From positions 13,579,501 to 13,643,500 of the forward strand of contig JAPQWV010000017.1 in assembly GCA_027422505.1 (NCBI GenBank): a DNA stretch of 64,000 nt, read 5' to 3'. Position 1 is the stretch's first letter; each line of letters starts with the position of its first letter. The position numbers and the translations under genes are program-made. The notes below the pieces were generated by a model. That model was not told the origin of the DNA. It did not search any database and saw only the letters and a list, made by a program, of their open reading frames with translations. Of this stretch, positions 1 through 10,967 are shown in pieces. This stretch comes from Craterostigma plantagineum. Lineage: Eukaryota; Streptophyta; Magnoliopsida; Lamiales; Linderniaceae.

Positions 1-633
1 TGAAGTCACCACCCGCAACCTACCTCAACCCTGGCGCACACTGTACTTGCTGGTGAACAAATGCATGTCACGGAAGCATGCTGGTCAGGACCGGCGAAAC
101 TCTCAAATCCTCACCATCCTCACCGGCATCGCTCACAACCGCAAGTACAACTACGCCGACATTGGATGGATCTTGTCTCAATGATCCAACGTCGCGACCG
201 GGAAGTTGCCAAGGGAGTCACAAACCGCTTAATCCCTTACATGCGGTGGCTCCCAGCTCTCATCAGACATTTCCGGTTGCACTCCATCAACATTCGCATC
301 CGACCGGCAGCGGAACACTTCCTCATCCCCACGGTCGAGAAGTTCGCGAAGAAAAACACCCCGGCGAAGGACCGACACGCCATGATAATTCCGGACGAAG
401 TCCTCGCCTACGCAGACCAGACAAATCCACACGTCCATGAATATCACACCTCAACCGCCTCATTCCGAGAAAGCCCCAGACCCCTATCTACTGTCCCTAC
501 GGCGCAGATCAACCCCACTGCTCCCAACCCCGTGACTAGCCAAACCCCCACACCACCTCCAAAAAGTCATCGAGTCGCACCGCATCCTCTTCCACCCGCG
601 CTCCGAAAAAACGGTCGCGAGAGGATGACGTAA
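1..633 (+). pseudogene. Copia-associated extra ORF, 5' part, frameshifted
   Basis: Coding similarity to the extra ORF that follows pol in some plant copia elements runs through here in more than one frame. Frame 3 gives a stretch around NKCMSRKHAGQDRRNSQIL and YADIGWILSQ, then a TGA at about 181. Frame 1 continues from SMIQRRDREVAKGV to KDRHAMIIPDEVLAYADQ at about 420. By about 600 frame 3 is again the sensible one (KKRSREDD) and leads into the large ORF that starts at 726. At least two frameshifts are therefore needed, and the gene begins left of the window. No enzymatic function is known for this ORF family. Family assignment is from remembered motif order, not a search. Confidence 0.6.
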
Positions 634-725
634 GCCACCCCACGGAGCGTCGATCGAAACAAAAGCACGATCGACCTCCTCAGCCACAGATAAGCCGAGC
701 CGAACCAATAGGTACAGGAGGTGAT

Positions 726-3209
726 GTGTTCACCTCCAGAGTAGAAGTCGTGGCATCTGGCTCAACCACGCAAACGACCGCACCAACCCACTTATCTTCC
801 TCTCTACAGGAAGATATTTCATTTCACGAGGAGCCACGTATACCATCGACATCCCACTTGGAGATAGTCGATGTTGAAACAAGCAGTCCCTCGCCTCAGA
901 CTGCATCCTCTTCATGCACATCGAGTATAGTGCCCTCACTCCCCATAGTTTCATCCATTTCTAGGACACATACACCTTTTACTGCACCACAGAGTCTTCG
1001 TGACTCTGTCAGAACGCTCGGTGATGTCTCTGTGACTGAGAGCGGAAGACCTAGCACGGCCAACATCACAACAACCGTGAGCCTAGGCCATCATTCGATT
1101 GAGTCCGTCTCATCGATGATGCCAACGGGAAGTCTAAGTGACCCCGTCTTTTCCAGTCCTGTGCAAACGGGCGGCCGATCGGCAATCTTCTCCGATTCGG
1201 TGTCAGTTGGCATTCTCCGTGAATCCAACTTGTTAACCTTACCCACTTTAGTCACCGAGACCGCGCTAGAGACCCGTCTTCAAGAGTTTGCAAAGACTCT
1301 TGAGGCGTTGATTCTCGATAAAGTTTACGCGCGTCTCGATGCGTCCACCGTCGACAAAGGGAAAGGTGTGGCCCCGGAGACGCCACCACCGACTCAGAAT
1401 GTGGATGCTGAAGCCATTCTCTCTGCCATTTCCGCGAAGGAGCTATTCTACCTCCTACGAGCAAGATTCGAGTCGATGACGGAACTCGACGAGGAGGAAC
1501 AGCAGATGAAGAGAATGATGACTCAACCCATGACTTGCCGCGCTCAAGGCGAGTCCAGCGGGATCAGGCACGACGATCAAGACGATGATCAAGATCGCCG
1601 CGAGGGGGAGAATAGGCAGCTAGGCCAACAATCCCAAGGACTCATGCACTCGACGCCGCCCTCCTCCTCCGGGCCTGAAACAACGCCCGTAACAGAAACC
1701 TCACACCCCACTAGCCAAAAAACCCACCTTATCTACCCTGAGTCACTAGCCAAATCACCCTCACCACCACCCACTACCGTCTCCAAAACTCTAATCGTCA
1801 CATCGACGTTAGAGACCACCCCCACACCGTCTCCACCCACAGTCTCCGAACCTCTAACTATCACATCGATGTTAGAGGCCACCACCACACCTACACCACC
1901 CGACACCCAAATCATCCTTGCCAAAACCATCACCACAACTGAACCACCAGAGTCTCCACCACAACCATCCCCACAATCCACAAACTCTTCTGACGCAACA
2001 CCCTCGCCACCACACAGCGACACTCCTCTCAACACCGATTCCAACATAGCTCCCGAGGACGTCTACTGCGCACAGAACGAGATCGAAGCCTACATCTTCA
2101 ATGATGAATGGCTGTACACACCCGCCGATGCAGTAGCAGCCAGGAAGCTGGTGGAAACTGCTCGACGTCTGCTAATGGAAGCGTCACAAATGCTGATCAA
2201 CACTGCAGACAACGAGGACGGAGAGGAGTACGACGCTGCACCTGCCGAGCTCGAGAACATCCTACAATTCCAAACGCAGCAAACTGAGGCCCCTGCTGCT
2301 CAAACGGATGTACCCACGGTGGATATACCGGAAGCACCGTGGGAAAACAAAAAGATCACCGCGCCATTTCAAGAAGAGATCAGGAAGAGGATCTGGCGAC
2401 GCAAGGAGCAGATCATCACAACCTTCGACGAATATGAGCTGATGAACATCCAAAATTGGAGCGAGAGAAAGAAGCAGCTCTATCGATGGAGCCTTCTCTG
2501 CCACAAATGCACAAAAAGGACACTATCCGATGAGGAAAACATCACTCAGGAAATGAATCAGGCCCCCATCTGCAAAGTTACTGACCTCCGCCAAGAGTCC
2601 AAAGGACCTGTCCATTACCCAGTATTCACAGTAATGAGGCAGGATGAGAGCTACTGTGAACTCAGTGAGGCGGACTTCAAGTTTCTGTGCCTGGGCGACC
2701 TGTACAGCATGCTGGAATCCATGAAGCAGTTCAGACTCGTCCTCAGAAGCTCTGGACATCTCGTACGTGCTGAACCGGTCACCATGGGATATGTGGCTCT
2801 CAAACGCCACATGCTCCGACAGGTCAGATTCTTCGCCGCCCACGATCTGCAGATGGCGGTGGAGCACAACCTGAAGAAGGTGAATCTGACTCGCCCATCT
2901 TTCAAGAATGCGGACGACTACCGAGAAGGCGATATGATCGACGGAGACGATCCGGCGGTCGCCTACTCGAACTACAAGGGAAAGATGAGGATGTTGCGCT
3001 GCTCCGAAGTGGCAAAGTTCTCGGATGGAACGCTCACCATCATCCAAGACAAACTCATGAAGATTTGCCGCATACTTTCAGAAGAAGATCCTATCTACCG
3101 ATCCAAGTTTGCGAAGCTCATTGACGCTATAGCTAATCGAATGGTACTTCGAAGGAATCTCCGCGCCTTCGAGTTCAAGCTAGGGCTTCGGGAAACACTC
3201 ACACGCTAA
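726..3209 (+). CDS. Copia extra ORF (post-pol accessory protein), 827 codons open
   Basis: Open for 827 codons and continuous with the coding similarity upstream, so the ATG at 726 is probably not the native start. Residues 1-440 are rich in Ser, Thr and Pro and include an imperfect internal repeat around TPSPPTVSEPL and TPTPPDT. Residues about 540-827 are a folded, charged domain with the order PFQEEIRKRIWRRKEQI, DLYSMLESMKQF, KKVNLTRPSF, KFSDGTLTIIQDKL and RRNLRAFEFKLGL. The segments around DLYSML and KFSDGTL match the order I know from proteins reported beside copia pol in Asteraceae and some other eudicots. The stop at 3209 is followed 46 bp later by the polypurine tract and LTR, which fixes this as the last gene of a + strand element. 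Its role is unknown; no protease, RT or integrase motif is present. Confidence 0.7.
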   Translation: MFTSRVEVVASGSTTQTTAPTHLSSSLQEDISFHEEPRIPSTSHLEIVDVETSSPSPQTASSSCTSSIVPSLPIVSSISRTHTPFTAPQSLRDSVRTLGDVSVTESGRPSTANITTTVSLGHHSIESVSSMMPTGSLSDPVFSSPVQTGGRSAIFSDSVSVGILRESNLLTLPTLVTETALETRLQEFAKTLEALILDKVYARLDASTVDKGKGVAPETPPPTQNVDAEAILSAISAKELFYLLRARFESMTELDEEEQQMKRMMTQPMTCRAQGESSGIRHDDQDDDQDRREGENRQLGQQSQGLMHSTPPSSSGPETTPVTETSHPTSQKTHLIYPESLAKSPSPPPTTVSKTLIVTSTLETTPTPSPPTVSEPLTITSMLEATTTPTPPDTQIILAKTITTTEPPESPPQPSPQSTNSSDATPSPPHSDTPLNTDSNIAPEDVYCAQNEIEAYIFNDEWLYTPADAVAARKLVETARRLLMEASQMLINTADNEDGEEYDAAPAELENILQFQTQQTEAPAAQTDVPTVDIPEAPWENKKITAPFQEEIRKRIWRRKEQIITTFDEYELMNIQNWSERKKQLYRWSLLCHKCTKRTLSDEENITQEMNQAPICKVTDLRQESKGPVHYPVFTVMRQDESYCELSEADFKFLCLGDLYSMLESMKQFRLVLRSSGHLVRAEPVTMGYVALKRHMLRQVRFFAAHDLQMAVEHNLKKVNLTRPSFKNADDYREGDMIDGDDPAVAYSNYKGKMRMLRCSEVAKFSDGTLTIIQDKLMKICRILSEEDPIYRSKFAKLIDAIANRMVLRRNLRAFEFKLGLRETLTR

Positions 3210-3255
3210 TCCACCACCACTACGCTCAAGATCCAAGACTCCCAACAATTGACAC

Positions 3256-3266
3256 AAAGGGGGAGA
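3256..3266 (+). other. Polypurine tract of the + strand copia element
   Basis: AAAGGGGGAGA ends one base before the TG that opens the LTR. This is the plus-strand primer of reverse transcription and confirms that the extra ORF upstream belongs to this LTR. Confidence 0.85.
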
Positions 3267-3267
3267 T

Positions 3268-3563
3268 TGTTAGGATATTTAATAGATTGTGTCAATAGTT
3301 TAAGTCTTAGGATTTATTTTGTAATTATCCTTTAGCTTAGGCTTAGGACTATAATGTAATTATCTTATATTTAGTGATTGGGCCTTAATATACCTAGGGT
3401 TAATGTGGTATATAAGGTTTTACCAACTCACTTTTGAAAGTAATCAAAGATAAAAGGCTTATCCAAATTTTTCACCCAATACACACACTCAAAGGTGAGA
3501 ATACTCCCTTTTCATTCCATTAAAGCCTCTTTGATTCCTTGTTTGGTGCAATCGGGACCAACA
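3268..3563 (+). repeat. 3' LTR of the + strand copia element
   Basis: A 296-bp LTR that opens TGTTAGGATATTTAATAG and ends GGGACCAACA. It is homologous to the inverted 297-bp LTR at 13936-14232, with roughly 10 percent or more difference by eye, so the two belong to the same family but not the same insertion. A TATA-like TGGTATATAAGG lies mid-LTR. The next bases (CAACG...) are pol of another element in opposite orientation, so this LTR end is an insertion junction. The matching target duplication would be left of the window. Confidence 0.88.
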
Positions 3564-5066
3564 CAACGGCTTTGTGAAAATGTCGGCTAGTTGATCTTCG
3601 GTAGTGACGTAGTGCAATTCAATCGTCCCTTGTTCGACATGTTCTTTGATGAAGTGATGACAAATATCTATGTGTTTCGTTCTCGAGTGATGTACCGGAT
3701 TACTCGTCATCGCAATCGCACTCTTCGAGTCACAATAAATGGGAATTTTATTAACATGAAAATTAAAATCTCGAAGATGGGTTCTCATCCACAAAAGCTG
3801 TGAACAGCAACTAGCGGCGGCGACATATTCTGCCTCCGTCGATGAAGTTGAGACACAGTTTTGTTTTTCGAGAAGGCCAAATCACGAGTTTACCGCCCAA
3901 GAAGTGTGCAGCTCCAGAGGTGCTTTTTCGATCCATCTTGCATCCTACGTAATTCGAGTCAGAGAATCCAACCAGTTTGAAGTCCGACCGAGTGGGGTAC
4001 CACAAACCCAGATTGGGTGTTCCTTTGAGATAGCGGAGAATCCTTTTGACAGCAGTGAGATGGGATTCCTTAGGTGTAGCCTGAAAGTGAGCGCAGATTC
4101 CTGTCGAGAGAACGATATCCGGTTGACTAGCAGTGAGGTACAGAAGAGAGCCTATTATCCCACGATAGACGGTTTGGTCAACGGGAGCACCAGATGGGTC
4201 CGCGTCGGGTCGGCCAGAGGGTGACATAGGTGTAGCAGCAGTCTTAGCATCCTTCATTCCATATTTCTCGAGGATATCATGGATGTATTTGGATATGAAG
4301 ATTTCGTCAGGGAGTTGCTTTACTTGCAGACCAAGAAAGAAATTCAGCTCTCCCATCATACTCATTTCGAATTTCCCTTTCATCAATTCTGCGAACTCTT
4401 CACACAGTTGTGGTTTAATCGATCCAAAAATGATGTCACCAACATAAATCTGTACAATCATAATGTCCGTGCCAATCCGCTTCGTAAAGAGAGTTGTATC
4501 CAGAGATCCTTTCTTGAATCCAGACTGAACAAGGAAGTCTGAAAGGACGTCATACCAAGCTCGGGGAGCCTGTTTTAGTCCGTAGAGGGCCTTGTAGAGT
4601 CGATATACGTGATGAGGAAACTCTTCGCTCAAGAACCCTTCAGGTTGATCAACGTACACTTCTTCTTTGAGAAATCCATTCAGAAATGCAGGCTTCACGT
4701 CCATTTGGTAGACTTTAAAGTTCTTGTGAGCGGCAAAGGCAAGAAAATTCGTATTGCTTAGATCCTGGCAACGGGGGCGAAAGTTTCATCGTAGTCGATG
4801 TCCTCTTGTTGATTGTACCCCTTAGCCACAAGTCATGGTTTATTGCGGATGACAACACCGTCTTCATCCTTTTTGTTCTTGAAGATCCACTCCGTGCCGA
4901 TAATGGACCTATTGGGAGGGCGTGGTACGAGTTCCCAAACTTGTAAACGTTCGAACTGATTTATTTCCTCCTGCATTGCACTCAGCCAATCAGGATCGTT
5001 GAGGGCTTCAGCTACTCGTGATGGTTCGGCTTGACTGAGATAGCAAGCGAATAGACTTTCATTCAT
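3564..5066 (-). pseudogene. Copia reverse transcriptase and RNase H, broken
   Basis: RT begins on the right with the region WELVPRPPNRSIIGTEWIFK (about 4950) and continues through [20 protein letters not shown] (4700) and [14 protein letters not shown]. The catalytic motif reads YVGDIIFG where active copia RT has YVDD, so one catalytic Asp is lost. RNase H follows with [17 protein letters not shown], then a frame change near 3811, CDSKSAIAM, and ends at ADIFTKPL where the foreign LTR begins. Frame breaks lie near 4705-4832 and 3795-3811. The protein would copy element RNA into DNA in the cytoplasmic particle, but this copy cannot. Confidence 0.88.
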
Positions 5067-5182
5067 CGTATCCGAACGCGTCGAAACACCGGATGTGGGA
5101 TCCCCAATAATCTGATCCGTAGGATGAGAGCGAGCCCACAGTGGTACATTTGTCTGTGAGGAGCTAGCTGCATTTGTGTCGA

Positions 5183-6412
5183 CTAGAGGCTCATTAGATT
5201 GGGGTCCAGTGTCCGAAGAAGATATCTCAATCGTAGTGGATTGGGAGGGACGACATCCTCGCCGATAGTCGGTTGTGTAGGTGGAGTGGGTGCAGCTGTA
5301 GGTCGAGTTGTGGTGACGGGAGTCTTGGGGACTGGATAGAAGTACTCGAAGAGCAGATCGAGATCCAGTTCGCCAGAGTTGCGCTCAGATGAGGAAGTTC
5401 CCGTCGTTGAAGGTTGACCTTTTGTCAACGACTGCAGAAGACTTGGTGGACTGATATGAGCAGAAGCCATGAGGTCGCCTTCGCTTTCGTCAAAGGTGAC
5501 ATTTGTGCTTTCAATGACTGATCGTTTCCCCTTAAGATAGATTTTGTATGCCTTCGAGTTCAGCGAATATCCAACAAAGATGCCTTCAAGTGCTTTTGGA
5601 TCAAACTTTCCAAGATGTTGGCGATCATTGGCCACAAAACATCGGCAACCGAAGACCCTTAGATAAGATATATCCGGGATGCGACGGTTATTCAGCATCT
5701 CGTATGGGGTGCGGTTGAATCTCTTGTGGATAGAAGCCCGGTTTTGCGTGTAGCAAGCTGTCTGAACAGCTTCGCCCCAAAGAGAATGAGGAAGTCCGGA
5801 TTGGATGAGAAGAGTCCTAGCTGCTTCGACTAGTGTCCTATTCTTTCGCTCAACGACACCATTCTGTTCCGGTGTCTTCACAGCTGAGAACTGCTGGGTG
5901 ATGCCCTGAGTGGCATAGAAATCACTGAGCTTCTTGTTCTTTAATTCAGTTCCGTTGTCAGTTCTGATGATCCGAACCTTTTGTTGATGAAGAGTTTGGG
6001 ATGTAACAACAAATTCAATGATTAAATCAGGAACTTCATCCTTTGTGCGAACACGTTTCGTCCACGTGTAGCGCGAGAAGTCGTCAACAATCACAAGAAT
6101 ATACCGTCTTCCTCTGTGTGTAGCCGTAGGCATTGGGCCACAAAGATCCATGTGCAAGAGCTCGAGAATGAGCTTAGAGGACGGTGTTTCTTTGGAGATG
6201 TGAGACGAGCGCTTCATCTTCCCCAATTCGCAGGCATAACAGAGATGCTCCTTATGATAGGATAGCTGAGGTAGATCGTTGACGAGCTTATCTTGGTGCA
6301 GTTTACGGACAGACCACACATGGCAGAACAGAGATGCTCCTTGTTCCCCGTCATGTGTGTGTAGCAACCTGAATCTAGATACCACACATGACAGACCTGC
6401 AAACATCAACAA
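5183..6412 (-). pseudogene. Copia integrase (open frame, but pol is dead)
   Basis: An uninterrupted 409-codon frame. It contains the end of the GAG-pre-integrase zinc region (YHKEHLCYACELGK) and the catalytic core with the first Asp in LLHMDLCGPM, the second in IIRTDNGTE and the Glu in KTPEQNGVVERKNRT. The C-terminal region has NRTPYEMLNNRR and the FVGYS motif. Integrase joins element cDNA to the chromosome. The start is artificial: the N-terminal 30 residues are out of frame with the protease. A 15-bp direct repeat (ACAGAGATGCTCCTT, about 6238 and 6332) suggests that the normal protease-to-integrase spacer was deleted between short repeats. Confidence 0.85.
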
Positions 6413-6863
6413 ACGTTGGGTCCCCGTTTACGGACGGGACCTTCTTGTGAAACGAGTAAAATTTTCATGCGCTTAATGGGAAATGTGGGGTCTAAATCAG
6501 GTTGCACTAGATCTAATTTAGATTTCCCATCATGATTTGTTTGATGAGGCGGAATTATGGTTTTTCTAACCCATATTTGCCTAACTTGTGCTTGTATGTA
6601 TGGTGCCTTGTGCATGAATGGTGTGAGGGATGTTGTTGTTGTTTTCGTCCTTCGGTTTTAGTTGCCTTTTGCTTGTGAGCAGTAGGTGACTTTGCTTTTG
6701 ACGTCGAAAGGCGTTTTCGCTTAACCGTAGTTTTAGGCGAAATGGGAGAATGCAAAGGCGTCGCAGAGTGGATTCGCTTGCGTGGTCGAAGTGTTGCATG
6801 TTCATGTGTTTCATATTCATGGAAGCGTGGGAGAACAAAGTCATTGCAGCAACACATAGACAT
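6214..6863 (-). pseudogene. Copia gag-protease linker and protease active site, fragmentary
   Basis: At about 6390-6345 the frame reads HVWYLDSGCYTHMTGNKEHL. This is the copia aspartic protease active site (DSG) followed by the usual HMTG; the common form is DSGCSRHMTG, so two residues differ. Little protease remains after NKEHL. Upstream (6863-6555) is a Lys/Gln/His-rich linker typical of the stretch between gag and protease in these elements. Several frames are needed to read it. Confidence 0.65.
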
Positions 6864-6996
6864 TAGCTTGTAAAAGGAAGATACGTTCTGGTAACATAAT
6901 TATCTACGTCCTTAAGATATTGAGATTCATTACATAAAGAGGAAAGACGAGTATAGGATGGTCTTTTCTTCTTGTCATCGAAGAGCGGGTTCTCCT

Positions 6997-7726
6997 CTAT
7001 TTCAAATGAATCCCTTCCAGAGACGTCGAACTCACATTCCCTGTATCCATAGAAATACGAGAGTTAGTGTTTGAACAAGTTTCAGCTTCAGGAGTCATCT
7101 TCGCCGTCCTCTTACATTTACATGTTTGAGAATCGGGTACTTGACTCGATGTAGAGGGATTGTTCGTATTGTGAAATTGCTCTAGTGTAAAGATTTTGCT
7201 AAGTAGATCATCTCGCTCCTTCGCGAAGGTCTTCCGCTCTAAATCTAGTGTTCGTTCAAGTTCTGCTATGAGCAGAAGTTTCTCTGGGATATAGGTGCGA
7301 GAGATCGCTTCTTGGAAAGCAATTTCCTGTTCTTTGGTTGGGAGTAGAGTTTCGACATCCTCCGAGAGTGAAGGTATCTTAGTCTTATCACTAGCATTCA
7401 TTTTTGTGTAGTCATACGCGATTTCCGCCCAATGAATGTTCTGTACCCTCTTTTCTTCTGAGATGACAACGGAGGATGATCTCACAAATGGCATAAGCTG
7501 CGAGGGAGCACCCTTTCTTGTTTGCAGGAACGTAGTGTTACACATGTCATACCTTTTAACCGTTAGCGGCGTTGGTTTGCAATTGCTGGCCAGGCCGACT
7601 CCCTCCTGGGCGTCGTAGAATTCTGTTTCTGCTGGTTGGTTCAACTGGCATAAGATACGTGCGTTTTTATTTCTAAGGTGAAGCTGCTCTTCAAGTTCTT
7701 TCACCTTTCGGTACAGCCTAACTCTT
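6997..7726 (-). pseudogene. Copia gag, distal coiled-coil part (after the solo LTR)
   Basis: An open frame whose first true codons are RVRLYRKVKELEEQLHLRNK. Removing the solo LTR and one CTCTT copy joins it in frame to the segment ending YELLTKERV at 10968, giving LTKERVRLYRKVKELEE. It contains further heptad-like charged segments (LIAELERTLDLERKTFAKER) and a C/K-rich tail (TCKCKRTAKM). It is the C-terminal, assembly-related part of gag. Confidence 0.75.
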
Positions 7727-10700
7727 TGTAGCACCCGGGTTCCCCGTAAGTCTTTAGGGCCAATAAATTAGCGAAAATATGATTTTGTGCTTCACGTGCA
7801 TACATTACATGTTCTATGTGACTTACGCGCATTTCATTGGTCGATTATGCGACCGCACGATGTCATGAATTTTGGGTACATGATTATGAGCTTACGTGGT
7901 TTTACACGAATTTTATGCACATTAAATACGTGATCGTGTGATACCTAATTTACTAGGAATGTTCGGAGATATAGAACAAGGGAGGTTAGGATAATAAAAC
8001 TGATTGGAATAGAAATCTGGGCTATGATGATAATTAGGCCAGGTTTAAAATCAAACATGGGCTCAAGATAAAATAAGCACTTGGATAATTAGTCCAAAGC
8101 TTTATGAGAATTCATAAAATAACAAAGCCCAAGAGGAATCTAAATTTTGGCCCAATTCATTTGAGATAAACTTTGGTGACAAGAATTCCTTTAATTATGG
8201 GATATTTTCGTCACTAAGTGTCCCATCAACCATACCCATCGATTGAATCATGTTCTTCCTAAACCTTTCAACTCAAGCTCACGTGAGGAGAAACCATTGA
8301 CCTTCCACCCGCACAAGAATAAGAAAGAGCATAGACAAATTTAGGAGAGAAGAAAGGAGGAGTCAAGGCGAAAGTCACGCAAGGTTGGGAATAGGTATAA
8401 CTCCTCATTGCAACCATGTTTTCATTCATGTTTCCACGTGTTCTAGAAAAATTGGGCACAAAAGCTGTAAAAATTAGGAGAATACGAGTTTGGGGGTTTT
8501 TGAAGATTTTTAGAATCCGAAGAATCACGTTTTAAGGAGCTTGAACTTTAGTAGGTATAACTTTCGTATCATGAATTATGTGTCTTAACCTAAGTGGTAG
8601 TGAGCCCTAAGGATTTTTAGCATGAGAATTAAGCTGATAGAGTCCGAAGTATTAGGAGTATTCCTTCCCCACTCTAATCTTCGTTGTTAAGTCCATATTA
8701 CCATGGTTAGGACGTTAAAGTATGAAAATGAGATTAGGCCCGTGTTAGTAGTAAGTTCGACATTGAAATGTTTCCTCGAGCCTAGCCGAACTTGGAAGTA
8801 ATCCTTGGGTAGCATGGAATGTCTTAACGATGAAGGAAATTATTTGAAGGATTCGGACGACACTTGAACATGACAAAATAGGTATCTAACTTGGTAAATT
8901 GAGCGAATGAAAGACCCTAAGAAATCGGGCGATTTGAAGCTCACAAGACACCCGACGAAACCCAGGCTTTAACTAGACAAATCGGGCGATTTCATTTGAT
9001 GAAGATTTCGGCGATTTCAATTAGCAAACACCTAAAATCGGGCGATCGTATGATGACGTAAGAATGCGGCGAATTGAAGAAATTTACACTACGCAAATCG
9101 GGCGAATTAGGTTCCTAAGAAGTCGGGCGATTCCACACATACAAGCTTCAAATCGGGCGAAACCAGGCTGCCATGCAAGCTAAATCGGGCGAAATGGAGA
9201 TTAAATCGGTGAGGTGAAAATGACGTCAACATACGGCGATTTCTAAATCGGGCGAAACCCTTGGATCGATCAGAAGCGATTTTTACTATGCATGGAATCG
9301 AGCTGACGTCAGGATGATGAAAGCACGCGGCGAAACCCTCCTCACACATGCACATAGCGATTTCCTTCCCACGTTCCAATTTCGGGCAAAAGCTAAATCG
9401 TCTAGCCCTTTATCGAACGATTCTAACCAAGTCTATAAATCGGGTGACTTGCATGCTTAGAAATCGGCCGAAATTTAGTTAATTAAAACACAAATCGGGC
9501 GACATGCATAACGGAAAATCGGGCACATTGCATGAATGAGAAATCGGATGAATCCATGCTAGGTTAAATCGGGCGAATACAATTCCAATCTCTAACTTTC
9601 GCCGAGCTCTTTATGATAGGAATTTCAATGCTCTAACTTAGAAACCAATTGACTTAGGAAATGTAATAAGGCAAACCGTGCGACTTGAAGTCTAGGAAAT
9701 TAACACAAGCTTAAACAATTAGTATCCCGACGAATTAGAGGGGGATAGCAAAGTACTAACTTATTAACCCTTCTTATTTAAAAGGTTGCACATTGGGAGC
9801 GAACGGGGAGAATACTAATTACGCTCGGACGACAGGTAAGTAGAAGTCCAACTACAACACACAACTCGCGTGTTATATGTTTTGTATGACTATGTGCCTA
9901 CGTGGTTTCACGATTACGTGGATTGTTTGTTATGCTTTCATGTGATTAGCATAGATTGCATTTATTTGCATATGCATACTCACGTGCACGCACGAACTCA
10001 TGGGGAAGGGTCGTGGGACAGAGTGTGCATAGTTACATGTCGCTTGTACGCGACGAGGACTTGCCGATATGGGCAAGTGTGTCGACTCATAGTTGAGTCA
10101 GGGGCTGTCTCCTATGCTACCAGGGCGGCGTTTTAGCGTCGTCGTACTATTATTGTAGATATATATATTGATATCCTATGGATAGGATTTGGGCATGGCC
10201 CGTGGCGGCAAGGTGCGACCTGGAGGGTGCGACCTGAGGGTGTAAGCGACACAGGGTGGAACCCTGGTGTAGGCGACCTCAGCGTGGGCTACCAGCGTGA
10301 GCGACCGCCGGACAGTCGGGGACGACCGGGTTCACATGGCGACCTAGGGGAACGATGTGCATCCTAGGGTTCGGCCATCCGGCGTGGACCGCTGTCGTAT
10401 TGTCCTTGAGGGACGTGAGCTCTTGTGGTGCGTAGTGAGATTAGCCGAGGGCCCTGAGTACGTTGGTATGATTGTTATATGCATCGGCGTGGATTGCCTT
10501 TGCGAGTGTTATATGCATCGGCGCGGATTGCCGTTGCGGGGGAGTGACACGTACACACATGCATGATTTCTGCTTACTGAGCCTCGGTGGCTCATTCCTT
10601 ACGTTGTGTGTTGTACGCACCGACGATCACGGTATGTGACCGCGTCTTGAAGGCAAGGCCAACATTTTGGAGCTTCGTGCTGCTTTTGGGGGTGGACGTG

Positions 10701-10962
10701 TGTGTGTGGATGACGACCTGTGAGGCCGGGCGCATAGGAGCTTTTGCTGTGCCGACACACCTTCGCTGTTGTAGTTAGACCATGTCTGCAACCAAATGGT
10801 CGACATGCATTCTTTTGTCTTGTATAGAACGATATTCCATTCCATAAATGAAAAAAAAAATGAAAAAATTTGTACGCATTTTCGGTGCACTTCTTTATTT
10901 GCAAATTCGCTAGGCACGTAGAAATGCGCTAGGTTAGGCGGTTAGGAAGTCGGGTCGTCACA
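7727..10962 (+). mobile_element. Giant solo LTR 1 (gypsy-type), TSD CTCTT
   Basis: A 3,236-bp block starting TGTAGCACCCGGG and ending GTCGTCACA, flanked on both sides by CTCTT (7722-7726 and 10963-10967). It interrupts the copia gag frame exactly. No internal region or second LTR is present, so it is a solo LTR left by LTR-LTR recombination. Its start (TAGGGCCAATAAATT) and its middle and end blocks match the LTR at 51311-57858, which is complete enough to set the orientation as +. No convincing coding frame lies inside; the ORFs of 60-100 codons here look random. Confidence 0.9.
8925..9575. repeat. CG-motif tract of giant LTR 1 (AAATCGGGCGA)
   Basis: About ten exact copies of TCGGGCGA, mostly as AAATCGGGCGAA/T, plus variants such as AAATCGGGTGA, AAATCGGCCGA and AAATCGGATGA. 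They are scattered at irregular 20-60 bp spacing in otherwise unrelated AT-rich DNA. The tract does not have a fixed period, so it is not an ordinary tandem repeat. It occupies the same place in the LTR as the different motif tracts at 47275-47885 and 55385-56525. Confidence 0.85.
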
Positions 10963-10967
10963 CTCTT

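Noticed and set aside
1733..3047. Long - strand ORFs opposite the copia extra ORF.
   Set aside because: They are antisense shadows of the 827-codon frame, whose + strand composition and match to the family settle the strand.
8925..9575. CRISPR-like array of short repeats.
   Set aside because: Repeats are 8-11 bp at irregular spacing inside a plant LTR with a target duplication. There are no constant-length spacers or cas genes.
9870..10917. ORFs of 60-100 codons in giant solo LTR 1.
   Set aside because: No family motif, no conservation of frame with the homologous parts of LTR 3, and position in the noncoding R/U5-like part of an LTR.
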